From Antennarius striatus (lineage: Eukaryota; Chordata; Actinopteri; Lophiiformes; Antennariidae), in the NCBI RefSeq assembly GCF_040054535.1, contig NC_090784.1, positions 5,379,501 through 5,443,500 of the forward strand: a stretch of 64,000 bases of DNA, read 5' to 3'. The position numbers and the translations under genes are program-made. This document shows positions 38,544 through 46,225 of this stretch, piece by piece. The notes below the pieces were generated by a model that searched no databases, had not been told where the DNA came from, and worked only from the letters and a program-made list of their open reading frames with translations. The stretch's first letter is position 1; the number at the start of each line of letters is the position of its first letter.

Positions 38544-41332
38544 AATTCAATTTTGAGGATCACACAACAAACTTAATTATAAATCCTAATTGAACCACTA
38601 CTGTGAATTGTTGGCCCATTTCAGCACATGCTTTGAATTTCAGATAAGGAACAAGGAAATAATGAAGAGTGTGTATCTAAACTTAGAGAGGGTTGATGCT
38701 CTGATCTGGATGGGGTGAACAGCTCAGAATGACCCGGTACAGCTGGATTGACCTGCCCACAGACGCTACGGAGTCGGCCTGACCTTTGAAACGTTCCCAG
38801 ACAGCTGGACAAACACGCCACACTCAGACCGCGGCAGGAGCTCTGGTTCATAAATGCGCAGTTGTTGATTAACTAACATCTAACAGTTATGTATGAAGGC
38901 AAATAATCTTTTTATCATAATTGGCTTATTTGACTTAAAATAAAAGTCAACTTCATCTCTCCCCCTTTAAGGAAGTGCATATTTTGCTTTCCTTCTTCCT
39001 CTGCTCTGTGTTTATTCCTGCTTCACACTGCTGCCTCTAAAGCAGACGTCTATTAAAGCTGCAGAGTGAGTCACTCTCGTGAAGCGGCTGATGCTAATCA
39101 ATATCGAAAAGGGCATCTCTCATGTCATAGCAGTTCATACAGAACAGGAAGCTGGTTTTGTGTTGGTCTTTATGTTTGGATGAGCAGACAGAAGTACGAG
39201 TTCAGGGCCCAGGAAGCAGCAGCAGCCCGGCATATTCCTACTTCCTCCTTCTGGAACCCCATTTCCACATCCCAAGATAAATGCAGCGCTAACACGTTGA
39301 GTCAGTGTCACTGTGTGTTTTCAGTTTTGTTTTGCTCTTCAATGAACATTTCCACTTTCTCTTTCCCACTGAGAGTAACATACACTTACACAAGCCCTTA
39401 CTTCACTTTCCATATGACTTAAGCATGAGTCACAGTGAGTGATTAAGTTAATGCAGCGTGTCTCCAAACCTCAGTTTTCAAACACGATACAGGAATCAGA
39501 CTTCATGAGAGCTCTAATCATCCATGTGACTTCACGTGTGCTGTTAAGTAGAAGTTTAGGGTCCTCATTGAAGAGGAAAATGCTGGACAGGTTGCGTTCT
39601 TTCACAATGAATGCATATAAATATTGAGAGAGGAAATGTTTCTACAATCTGTTTTCAAGGGAAACATTTTTTGGGAGACAAGCAGGCAGATGAACAGATG
39701 TGGTTGTGTAGCACAAGGGAGATTCAAAAGGCTGCATAAACATTCAAAGTTTGTTGTTAACAAATATGGACTTGCGTGCAAATTCATAAATAGTTTTTTT
39801 GTGCATAAAAAAGTAACACAAACTTGGATAACTTCAGGAAGATGTTTGATGATCTGGGGATTTCTTCCACAGGAATGCCTTCAACTTTATTATCGCCTTA
39901 TGTAAATGCATCGCTCAACATCTAACAGGTTAACATCATATGACAATGAGTAATGCACAAATGTAATGAGACCACTCAGTAACAGCTGCAAAAAACAGCG
40001 GTGTTGTAAACAGAACCGGCACCAAACAGCAATCAGGCAGGAGATAAGGTAGGACTAGCTGTCATTCCTTTAGCAGGCAGAAAGAAAAGAAGAAAGGAAG
40101 GTCATGTTCTTCTGTATCAGCTTGATTTTTAATCGTACTTGTCATATCAGCTTGTTGTCACAAGTTGTTCCTGTTCTCTCTAATTAGACAAAATATTTGT
40201 TTTAGACTAAAAAGTAGGATGCAGAGAGAGAAATCAAGACAGAAAACAGACAGGTTTTCAGGAGCTTCCTAGTCGTGATACTTTTAAGGCAAGGCAGATC
40301 GGGATTCTAGACTAGATTTTATTGTCTTAAACATTGTGAGTTAATACATCTGATATCATTTTTGAAATTAGTGTGATGTCTGAACACATGACAGGACATT
40401 TTCATACATCATTTCCAACAGTCATTGTGACCTGTGTAATGGGTGTGTTTTTTAACATCAGTAACATTTCATAACCATGTTTGAGGTCTTTGAAAATCAC
40501 GTGGGCTGCTGGTCTCTCCCACAGCATCAGCATCAACCTTAGTTCACAAAATTAAGACACTTGCCACTTACTCACCGTCTCTCTGCATCACCCTACTCTC
40601 CCCCTCAGGCCATGGGTGCTGGGAGCAGTGGGCAGCCCTCCCCACTCCTCCCTGGTGACCTTTGCCTCTATCGTGGAGGAGGAGAAGCAGCAGGAAGCTG
40701 CACTGATCCGCAGCCGAGAGAAGCCGCTGGCGCTCATCCAGGTAACCAGCGTTGTCAGCCGGTGTCAGCACTCACACACTCAGCCACACAAACACACTCC
40801 TGCCATGAATGGATGTATGGCTTTGTGTTCGGCTTCCAAGCAGAAAATATCGTGGTGCTTCAGGGCGGTCCAGCCGCTGCACGTGTCCCCTTTCTATCCC
40901 TACCTGGAGCACATTTTTCTAATCAAATTCACAAAATCACATTCTGTACTGTGCTCGCTGGAAACAGGGTGCCTCCACTTTGTTCACTGGAAGTCATCTT
41001 TATACTTGCCAGGCTTCTGTCACCACCTTAACCAAAGTTTTTTTTTTTTCTTCCTGTGGTTTCTGGTTGTAATTATGTACGTGACTGTGTTATCATTTAT
41101 GCTCTCAATCCCAGGGTTTTTTCCTCTACCTACTAAATGAAACACACTTTTGTTGCCCCCATCTTTTGCTTGATTTCTCATTTTTTGTCCTTTTGTGTCA
41201 ATGTAGATTGAAGAACGGGCCATCCAAGACCTCCTTTACCATTATGCAGCACGAGACAACCCAGATGAGATGATAGTGGTGGAAAGGAGTTCCAGAGGTC
41301 CTATAGCAGCTCCAACCTGGAACAAACACTGA
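16365..41332 (+). CDS. ibtk: IBTK, ankyrin-RCC1-BTB protein, 28 coding exons
   Basis: Inhibitor of Bruton tyrosine kinase, known as a BTK-binding protein and a CUL3 ubiquitin-ligase substrate adaptor. Exons, each bounded by AG/GT with phases that join without a break: 16365-16688, 16880-16976, 18694-18818, 20172-20282, 21710-21880, 22097-22214, 22735-22915, 23437-23560, 23817-23994, 24397-24550, 25600-25975, 26081-26337, 26422-26508, 26613-26695, 26868-26905, 27336-27432, 27545-27646, 27905-28022, 28254-28314, 28663-28790, 28997-29109, 30157-30302, 30572-30684, 30911-31009, 31291-31440, 38240-38416, 40609-40741, 41207-41332. They sum to 3,987 bases, or 1,328 residues plus TGA, close to the roughly 1,350 of the human protein. 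Domain order is two to three ankyrin repeats, RCC1 repeats, BTB1, BTB2 with a BACK-like helical part, a basic stretch (KKKPRRRSDSS) and a helical C-terminus. Residue matches to the human protein are dense in every domain. The largest intron, 31,441-38,239, is filled with mobile elements. Confidence 0.96.
17162..17222. repeat. (CA)n microsatellite in IBTK intron 2
   Basis: Thirty uninterrupted AC units after a short T-run, followed by ATATATA. It is separated by about 130 bases of dispersed repeat (copy 2) from a second, larger array. Confidence 0.95.
17228..17352 (+). repeat. Dispersed teleost repeat, copy 2 (partial)
   Basis: It starts with CATTCATTCATC and contains GGGTTGCTGGAGTATATCCCAGCTGGCTTGGGGTGTGAGG, ending near GGTGCACGGCA. 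This matches the central module of the copies at 22,388 and 31,020. It lies between two CA arrays. Confidence 0.65.
17359..17459. repeat. (TG)n-TATA-(CA)n palindromic microsatellite
   Basis: A short TG run (17,359-17,374) turns at TATA directly into about 41 CA units. The two halves are complementary over about 16 bases. Such a junction can form a cruciform, and the CA run can adopt Z-DNA. Confidence 0.9.
17659..17997 (-). pseudogene. Tc1-like transposase C-terminal fragment, broken
   Basis: The minus-strand frame contains GGSVMIWGCFSWTGLGSA at its start and GNLWDVLKK at its end. These are the landmark phrases of the DDE half of fish Tc1 transposases. The aspartate-containing block that should precede the conserved histidine reads GGKGMIHH, so a catalytic acid is missing, and the usual DLNPIENLW is altered. 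I see no N-terminal DNA-binding half and no clear terminal repeats, so this is an old fragment in IBTK intron 2. Confidence 0.75.
18694..24550 (+). CDS. ibtk: IBTK exons 3-10: RCC1-type propeller
   Basis: Exons 3-7 encode repeats with the RCC1 hallmarks 'VYTWGDN/NN..LGHG', 'VFTCGHGQGGRLGHGDEQT', 'HTVVLTEEGYVYTFG' and 'AAGRFHTVLWTREAVYTMG', near residues 141-350. Exons 8-10 form the linker with the conserved phrases FCWRS, QVFISDIAL and LQSDPKT. A domain of this type usually mediates protein contacts. The segment joining exons 9 and 10 (residues about 465-490) is shorter than I recall for mammals. Confidence 0.93.
20894..21396. mobile_element. Probable non-autonomous DNA transposon in IBTK intron 4
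   Basis: The left end reads CACAGTGCGCCCTTG and the right end, read on the other strand, CACAGTGCGGCCTCACG, giving inverted termini of about 12 bases with one mismatch. The body includes phrases I associate with a fish MITE group (GGTTAATGTGTTCCAGGAACC, GCGATTAATGAATTCCGCG). It has no coding capacity. Base composition is locally more GC-rich near the right end. Confidence 0.5.
22388..22676 (+). repeat. Dispersed teleost repeat, copy 3
   Basis: The fullest copy in the window, in IBTK intron 6. It starts with TCATTCATTAACC, runs through GGGTCGCAGAGGGCTAGAGTCGATCCCAGTGCACTGGGGCGTGAGG and GTGCACTGCAGAACC, and ends with GGTGAGAGGACATGGGGAGAACATACAAACACCACACGGAG. It stops 58 bases before exon 7. 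Confidence 0.7.
25600..26337 (+). CDS. ibtk: IBTK exons 11-12: first BTB domain and basic linker
   Basis: Exon 11 (376 bases, the largest) holds BTB1: MDSIHDVTLQAG, FPAHKYILSMRSEFFRRLF and YALHFIYADSCELL, about residues 550-645. BTB domains of this sort recruit CUL3. Exon 12 is a lysine-rich, low-complexity linker (KKEKGGKGDK) of 85 codons that looks weakly conserved except near its end (LQAVAKRLGL), as expected for a disordered spacer. Confidence 0.92.
26422..28314 (+). CDS. ibtk: IBTK exons 13-19: second BTB domain and BACK-like part
   Basis: Exons 14-16 encode BTB2: YLCDVTLKSEDGKEFPCHK, VLCARLEYFNRML and VIMEYIYTDDF. Exons 17-19 continue with VVADQLLITRLKEMCE and LLEFAAIYNAEQLKLSC, an all-helical extension like the BACK region of other CUL3 adaptors. 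Exon 15 (26868-26905) is only 38 bases but is required to keep the frame. Confidence 0.93.
28663..41332 (+). CDS. ibtk: IBTK exons 20-28: C-terminal region
   Basis: Exon 21 has a basic run KAKKKPRRRSDSSGGY (possible nuclear signal) followed by LSDIIQSPP. Exon 22 has ESLQELLTSDSEG and SPRDVQSP. Exon 24 has PPVLDLRTIMDME and exon 25 has KLSQKQRKM. Exon 27 encodes the conserved acidic/helical block SLVTFASIVEEEKQQEAAL and REKPLALIQ. Exon 28 ends with IAAPTWNKH and TGA at 41,330-41,332. Between the conserved blocks the protein is serine/proline-rich and probably disordered. Confidence 0.92.
31020..31155 (+). repeat. Dispersed teleost repeat, copy 4 (partial)
   Basis: It begins 11 bases after the exon 24 donor with CATCCATTCGTTTTCTGATACCGC and ends with GTCAGTGCACCGCAGAGCC. 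It shares the GGAGCCTATCCCACCTGGCTTAGGGCGTGAGA core with copies 2 and 3. The short intron it occupies spans 31,010-31,290. Confidence 0.7.
32000..34580 (-). pseudogene. Endogenous retrovirus gag-pol relic, antisense in IBTK intron 25
   Basis: Fragments of retroviral pol read on the minus strand, in more than one frame because of frameshifts and stops. The protease part (33,400-33,090) has the active-site signature DSGAE at 33,326-33,343 and, after a frameshift, the C-terminal signature LLGCDL at 33,135-33,152, where the family normally has G-R-D. The reverse-transcriptase part (32,560-32,050) has KPNGSWRPV at 32,407-32,433, a PQGF-type block at 32,320-32,343, and the catalytic box as YVDV instead of YVDD at 32,243-32,254. 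The stretch 33,600-34,580 sits where gag should be; a CWKCNRYG phrase hints at a nucleocapsid knuckle, but this is weak. RNase H, integrase, env and the 3' LTR are not seen. The relic cannot encode working enzymes. Confidence 0.75.
33425..33545 (-). repeat. Dispersed teleost repeat, copy 5, inside the retroviral relic
   Basis: An inverted partial copy: GCGGTGCACTGGTGTCACCCC at its far end, CAGCTGGGATGGGCTCCAGCCCC in the middle, and GAATGAATGAATGG at the end. It lies between the protease and the presumed gag part of the relic, so it inserted after the retrovirus. Confidence 0.65.
34590..34612. repeat. (GTAA)n microsatellite
   Basis: Five GTAA units with a diverged extension to about 34,620. 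Confidence 0.8.
34695..35075 (+). mobile_element. tRNA-derived SINE, copy B (best preserved)
   Basis: The head has an A-box-like TGGCTCAGTGCGGG and a perfect B box, GGTTCGATTCC. The body reads GTCAGCTCACCTCTGGAGCACTGCCGAGGTGCCC. The tail is AATTTCCCTTCGGGGATCAAAACAGTATATTAAATTAAAT. It is inserted, on the opposite strand, in the leader region of the retroviral relic. Confidence 0.8.
35151..35236. repeat. Minisatellite, about 14-bp unit
   Basis: Six tandem units of the form GCAGTACAACACGG, 12 to 15 bases long. They lie in the leader of the retroviral relic, between the SINE and the primer-binding site. Confidence 0.85.
35471..35488 (-). other. Probable retroviral primer-binding site (tRNA-Ser type)
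   Basis: On the minus strand the sequence starts TGGCGACTAGGACGGGAT. Its complement ends in CCA and resembles the 3' end of vertebrate tRNA-Ser (about 16 of 18 as I recall that tRNA). It begins four bases after a segment ending TGACA, as expected just downstream of a 5' LTR. Confidence 0.55.
35493..35559 (-). mobile_element. Retroviral 5' LTR, downstream (R/U5) part
   Basis: Minus-strand segment ending in CCCTGACA, four bases before the primer-binding site. It contains a CATAAA motif. It is cut at the TTAA at 35,560 by the piggyBac element and appears to resume at 37,349. Confidence 0.5.
35560..37348 (-). mobile_element. piggyBac-family transposon, broken
   Basis: A TTAA-flanked element: TTAACCC at 35,560-35,566, and GGGTTAA at 37,332-37,338 or GGATTAA ending 37,348. 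With the outer choice the ends match over 11 of 13 bases (CCCATTTTAATCC against TCCATTTTAACCC). Transposase fragments lie on the minus strand. 36,470-36,283 has a block with GDEML followed by GKPIRFGYKFW in another frame. 36,260-35,935 has VYFDNMF, LGFNAM and ENRISKCPLK. These fit the family's first and second catalytic-aspartate regions. The third aspartate block and cysteine-rich tail are absent, and frameshifts break the frame. Three copies of TCCTCAAATGAGGA, one inverted, lie near the ends. Confidence 0.78.
37349..37740 (-). mobile_element. Presumed upstream (U3) part of the split LTR
   Basis: Beyond the piggyBac right border the minus strand carries a TATAAA box at 37,412-37,417, about 65 bases before the TTAA junction. 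This is what a U3/R region should show. The outer LTR border is not identifiable without a second LTR, so the end given is a guess. Confidence 0.35.
37741..38239. other. Remainder of IBTK intron 25
   Basis: AT-rich sequence leading to the exon 26 acceptor (TATCTGCAG at 38,231-38,239). I see no repeat or coding signal I can name. Confidence 0.5.
38511..38541. repeat. (CA)n microsatellite
   Basis: About 15 CA units, about 100 bases after the exon 26 donor of IBTK. Confidence 0.9.
38542..40608. other. Rest of IBTK intron 26
   Basis: About 2 kb of unique-looking intron sequence. No element or conserved frame was recognised. A pyrimidine-rich run (CTACTCTCCCCCTCAG) precedes exon 27. Confidence 0.5.
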
Positions 41333-41725
41333 AGTTAAACAGTTTAGCTGCTGTATACTGATAAAAAGAGAGCATCACGTGCTGTTGTCCACTCTGTGTT
41401 CTTGGCAACATCCCAGAACCATCATCGCATTCATCAGTGCATGATGAAATACAGTCATGACTCGTACTACCCATCCTAAGCTAATTCATGCTTGCACCTG
41501 CAGTGTTACTTTGTTTTATTGCTGCTCAACATTTTGTTTGTACTTGTGAAAGAGTCCTTTCATAATTGAATGTGTTCCTGAAGAGTAGTCTTGGGCTTTG
41601 GAATTACTTGTGAAGTTTTTGTTCAGCCTCCCTCTTATTTATGTGGGAATGTATCTCTACTTGGTAAACTACAAACATAAAATGTAACCAGCTCTTCTAA
41701 AATAAATGTTGTTACGTATGTGAAG
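41333..41725 (+). other. ibtk: IBTK 3' UTR
   Basis: Runs from the TGA to shortly after AATAAA at 41,701-41,706, about 0.37 kb. A further AATAAA at 42,440-42,445 could give a longer form. Confidence 0.6.
41701..41706 (+). terminator. Poly(A) signal of IBTK
   Basis: Canonical AATAAA 369 bases after the stop codon, followed by the GT-rich stretch TGTTGTTACGTATGTG, which suits a cleavage-factor site. Confidence 0.6.
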
Positions 41726-44029
41726 TGACGTTTGCCAAAGAAATGGACAAAGAAGTGGTTCCAAAATGAATTGCCTTGTGAAGTCTTCTATTTTTGAAAT
41801 CTGTTAACACGAGTCAGAAAATAGAAGAGTGCCAATTACCAGCTGTGGCAAAATCACGTTTACTTGGTTTCTTTAAAAGCTCATTTTTAGTTCTTCCAAA
41901 TGCATAACATTCTTTTGACTGATTTCTTCACCTCAGTTTGTTTTAATGCTGAACAATTCTGATATTTAAAAAAACATTATTTAATGCAGGTATCGTAAAT
42001 GCTAAATGCTCAGAAGTGTTGGATATGATTTTTTATCTTGAAATTATCAGATTAGAGGAGGTGGTAAACCACCATTATCAACTGATCTAAACTAAGACAG
42101 AGCTGGTACAAAAAAAAAATTACTCATTATCATTCTTTAATTTTTCAGTTTTATTTTCCTTTTTCACAGGAGTCAATGTATGCTTGGTAGGTCCCTCAGA
42201 TCTGGGCTGTGTAATATCTTCAGATACCATTTGTGCCATGTGAGATATTAAAATGTAATGAGAAAATGGCATGTAATAAATCATCTCAGCTGTGAAATGA
42301 TCCTGATTCTGTTCATTTCAGTCTAAATTGCATTTGTTGTATTGAAAGACCAATGACAAATTAAGTTTTTGCTCGTGTGTTCCTGCCTTTAACGGCAGAA
42401 TCGTGTTTCTTAACTGAGAACTGAGGCTCTCAATGCATCTAATAAATGTAACATTTAACCTGCTCCTCTCCTGACATTTCAGCTGCCCTGCATGAGCAAC
42501 GTGCCATTATGGAGTCTCAGCCTGTGATTAACTGTGATGACCCTGATCTGAACAGTGAGTGTGGTAATTTAGAGATTTTATTGGCTGTAATTGCAGTTAG
42601 AGCATCACATCGGAAGTCTGGGAGAGATGGCTCACGGGGGGAATATTAATTTCAGATTAGGATCTATTAGTCGTTGCAGAGACGACGCATGAATCAAAGA
42701 CTCGTGGAAAGCTCCACCACTGCCTGACTGTACAAGGGCTGAGTTTTTCAAAAGAGCTGCTCATCCTGATCATTTACCCCATGTGATGAAGTGATTTTGC
42801 AGAGAGACTGATGCATTAAAAACAAAATGTATTTAAGAGTGTGTGCTCGGCTCTCGAGTGTTTACACATTGAGCTTTATCTGAGATTCCATCTTATTTCA
42901 GATGTAATGTTTACATGGGAACAAGAAACCTGTTCCTCCATATCCCTGGAAACGATTCAGTATCCAGATTTCTAATCATAATCTAATGTGCACAGTTCTG
43001 TTTTGTTTTTCTGTTGTATTCACTGAATACGTTCAAAAAGCTGGAAAAAAGGTGCTTTCATGCCACGATGATTGCATTACTTCAGCTTTGCTATGCAGGC
43101 TTCTCAGAATGGAAGAAAGATCTTATCCAGGTTTCTAAAACTAGCGTGTATGCGAAATGTTAGTGCTATACTTCAAAACGTGATAACATGCTAGTGTGTA
43201 TGTAAACTCAATATGCAGATAATATCTGCATTGCCTGTAAAGCTGCAGCTCTGCTGCAGCCCTTTCTGATCAAATCTACTTCAGCAGCACCTTATATCAA
43301 CAACCAAGTTATTTCTCTTTATTATTAATCACATATGACTATATAGTGTTGCATATTTACTAATAGCTCAGCCCAATGTTTCCGTTGCTCTTCTGAACTT
43401 AACAGTTTTACAGCCACATGGAGCAGGAGCTTAACATTTCAGCCATCAATGCCATTGATTGCTGGTCACTATTTCTAACAATCAAAAATTCTCTGAACTT
43501 TACATTAAGTGTTTATTAAATAACTTTTATTTATTTGTTACTTTTGATGATGTTACGCATTCTATTTAGCCCTATTGCCACTTCAACACGACCACTAGAT
43601 AGTTTTCAGGCACCCTCAATAAGAAACAACAGGTGCTTTGTTTGATAAAGTGTATGGATTTTTTAAAATTCTGTTTTTCAAATGTACTAAGCTGCCCCAC
43701 AATCCTTCTCAGGGTCAAATGGCAACTGCAGAACTTCCCCTGAGTTTCAAGCACCCTGCTATTCACCACTGTAGTGCACATAGTTTTGCAGGGAAGGGTG
43801 TGGCAGAGCAGTGGAACATATTTGAGAAAGGTGCGCTCTTCTTGAAAGAGATGGTGGAGGATAGGTCCCGACCATCAAGCCTTCCTGCCAGGCAGATGGA
43901 AAAGTCATACAGTGGTCGTCTGGGCAGTGAGGAAAATTTCAAGATTAATTTGTTCATGGAGAAAAAGGCATGTTCTAGACTCACCATGGAACAACTTCTG
44001 CATTCCCAACCTGTTCTGACTGGATAGAA
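41726..44029. other. Intergenic, one candidate exon-like segment
   Basis: No recognised gene. A segment at 42,482-42,554 has a good acceptor (TCCTGACATTTCAG) and donor (GTGAGTG) and is open in one frame, but the encoded residues resemble nothing I know. It is reported as a finding only. Confidence 0.45.
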
Positions 44030-45640
44030 GGGTGAAGTAAGATGAGTAGGGTCAAACTTCCTTTAACCAGATTCAATAACTGCTCAGGTTGTTGATCAGT
44101 GCCATATGTTTGGTTATAATGATGAACCTCAGCATCTTCATCTCTGCTACCTCCAGCTCTGTCTCCTGTCTTTTCCTCAGTCACACTGTCTCTAGACCAA
44201 ACAACATCGCTGGTCTCACCACAGTTTTGTACACCTTTCCTTTCATTTTAGCTGAAACTCTTCTATCACACATCACACCTGACACTTTCCTCCACCCGTT
44301 CCATCCTGCCTGGACACGCTTCTTCACCTCTTTTCCACACTCTCCATTGCTCTGGGCTGTTGACCCTAAGTATGTACTTAAAATCCTCCTCCTTGATCTC
44401 TTCTCCCTGTAACCTCACTCTTCCACTTGGGTCCCTCCTCTGTCACACCTACAGCACACCTCACCACTGTCTTACAGTCCTCATACATGTCCTGCACCGC
44501 TCTAACATACTTCTCTGACACTCAAGACTTCCTCATACAATACCACAGTTCCTCTCTCTTACACTGCATCTCCCTGTACTCCTGTCTACTCTCCTCAGTC
44601 CCCTCAGTGTCCCACTTCCTCTTGGCTAACCTCTTTCTCTGTATACACTCCTGTACCTCCTCATTCCACCACCAAGTCTCCTTATCTACATTCCTTCCAG
44701 ATGACACACCAAGTACTCTCCTACCTGTCTCCCTGATCACATTAGCTGTAGTTGTCTCGTCATCTGGAAGCACCTCCTGACCACCCAGAGCCTGTCTTAA
44801 CTCCTTCCTAAAAGTCATGCAACATTCTTCCTCTTTCAGCTTCCACTATTTTGTCCTCTGCTCTGCTTTTGCCCTCTTCCTCTTCATCTTCCTCACCACC
44901 AGAGTCATCCTGCACACCACCATCCTATGCTGTTTGGCTACACTCTCGCCTACCACTACTTTACAGTCACTGATCTCCTTCAGATTACACCGTCTACACA
45001 AGATGTAGTCTACCTGTGTGCTCCTACCACCACTCTTGTAGGTCAGCCTATGTTTCTGCCTCTTCTGGAAGAAAGTATTCACTACAGCCATTTCCATCCC
45101 ATCACCTCCTCATCACCTCTGTTTCCTGCACCAACATGTCCATTGAAGTCTGCACCAATGACAACTCTCTCACTTCTAGGCATGCTCTGCATCACTTCAT
45201 CAAAGTCCAACCAGAATTTCTCCTCCTCCAGCTCACATCCTACCTGTGGAGCATACCCACTAACAACATTGAACATCACACCTTCTATTTCTAGCTTCAG
45301 ACTCATCACTCTATCTGACACTCTTTTTACCTCCAGGACATTCCTAACAAACTCCTCCTTCAAGATAACTCCTACTCCATTTCTCTTCCCATCTACACCA
45401 TGATAGAACAACTTGAACCCTGCTCCTAAACTTCTAGCCTTGCTACCTTTCCACCTGGTCTCCTGGACACACAGTATGTCTATCTTCCTCCTGTGCATCA
45501 TGTCAACCAACTCTACTCTTTCCTGTCATAGTTTCAACATTCAACGTCCCTACTCTCACTCCTATACTCTTGGGGTTCTTCTTCTCTCTCTTCCTGTGAA
45601 CACACTTTCCTCCTCTCCTTCTTCTGGTTCTACATCTTAA
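44030..45640 (-). pseudogene. RTE-type LINE, internally deleted
   Basis: The minus strand encodes an AP-endonuclease domain (45,510-45,082: ILCVQETRWKG, VVSGYAPQVG, VVIGADFNGHVG). After a short deletion comes the end of the nuclease (YKSGGRSTQVDYILCRR), and then the linker (44,818-44,522: TWWWNEEVQECIQRKRLAKR). Next the phrase REELWYCMRKS, normally well inside the reverse transcriptase, follows directly on EYREMQ. The frame then breaks, and the 3' thumb-like end (44,440-44,030) is present only in shifted frames. The reverse-transcriptase fingers and palm, including the YxDD box, are missing. The family is a common fish RTE clade element; the exact name is not certain. Confidence 0.82.
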
Positions 45641-46194
45641 TCTATTTTATGTAGACCACTACAGTTTTGTAGAACAAAATTAATAAATATTACACCAAAC
45701 ACATTTTTAATTGTGTTGTTAAATGCTACTTATAATCAATTTATTTTATTTGTGGTTTTTAATTCTTTCCTCAGTTTTTAATTCTTTTGCCACTGTCAAC
45801 CTGATTATTTACTTTTGGTTAAAAAAAAAAGAAGCTTAATTTTCATCATCTTTTTATGAAATACACACAATGGAAGCAAAGTCATTTTTCACCCACAAAG
45901 GAAACTGAATTCTCGTTTACTCAAGTGTTTAACAAGTGTTTGAGGAAATTGCTGAGACACATGTAATGAGAACAACCTGAATGTGTGACTTCATCTGCCC
46001 TCTAGCTTGTCTATGACGAATAAGCTACAGGCAGATAAATCAGGTAAACTAAGTAAATCGATTTGAAGTCAATGGTGTACAGAATGGATGGATGTTGTGC
46101 TGTGAAAATATGTGTGACGACTCTTAAAGCCACAAAAAAATGGTGGTGAGGAAATCTGCCTGTTGGCTGCTTTATTTCATAGGACTACAAATGT

Positions 46195-46225
46195 AATTTC
46201 CCCGAGGGGATCAATAAAGTATATC
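46195..46225 (+). repeat. Orphan LINE/SINE 3' tail
   Basis: TAATTTCCCCGAGGGGATCAATAAAGTATATC matches the terminal stem-loop tail seen at the ends of the SINE copies. No SINE head or LINE frame is visible upstream, so it is a 5'-truncated insertion. Confidence 0.55.

Noticed and set aside
43638..44027. 129-codon plus-strand open frame near the RTE element
   Set aside because: No family resemblance; borders the LINE copy and lacks gene signals.
44089..45403. Serine/threonine-rich plus-strand frames
   Set aside because: Antisense shadows of the minus-strand RTE LINE.
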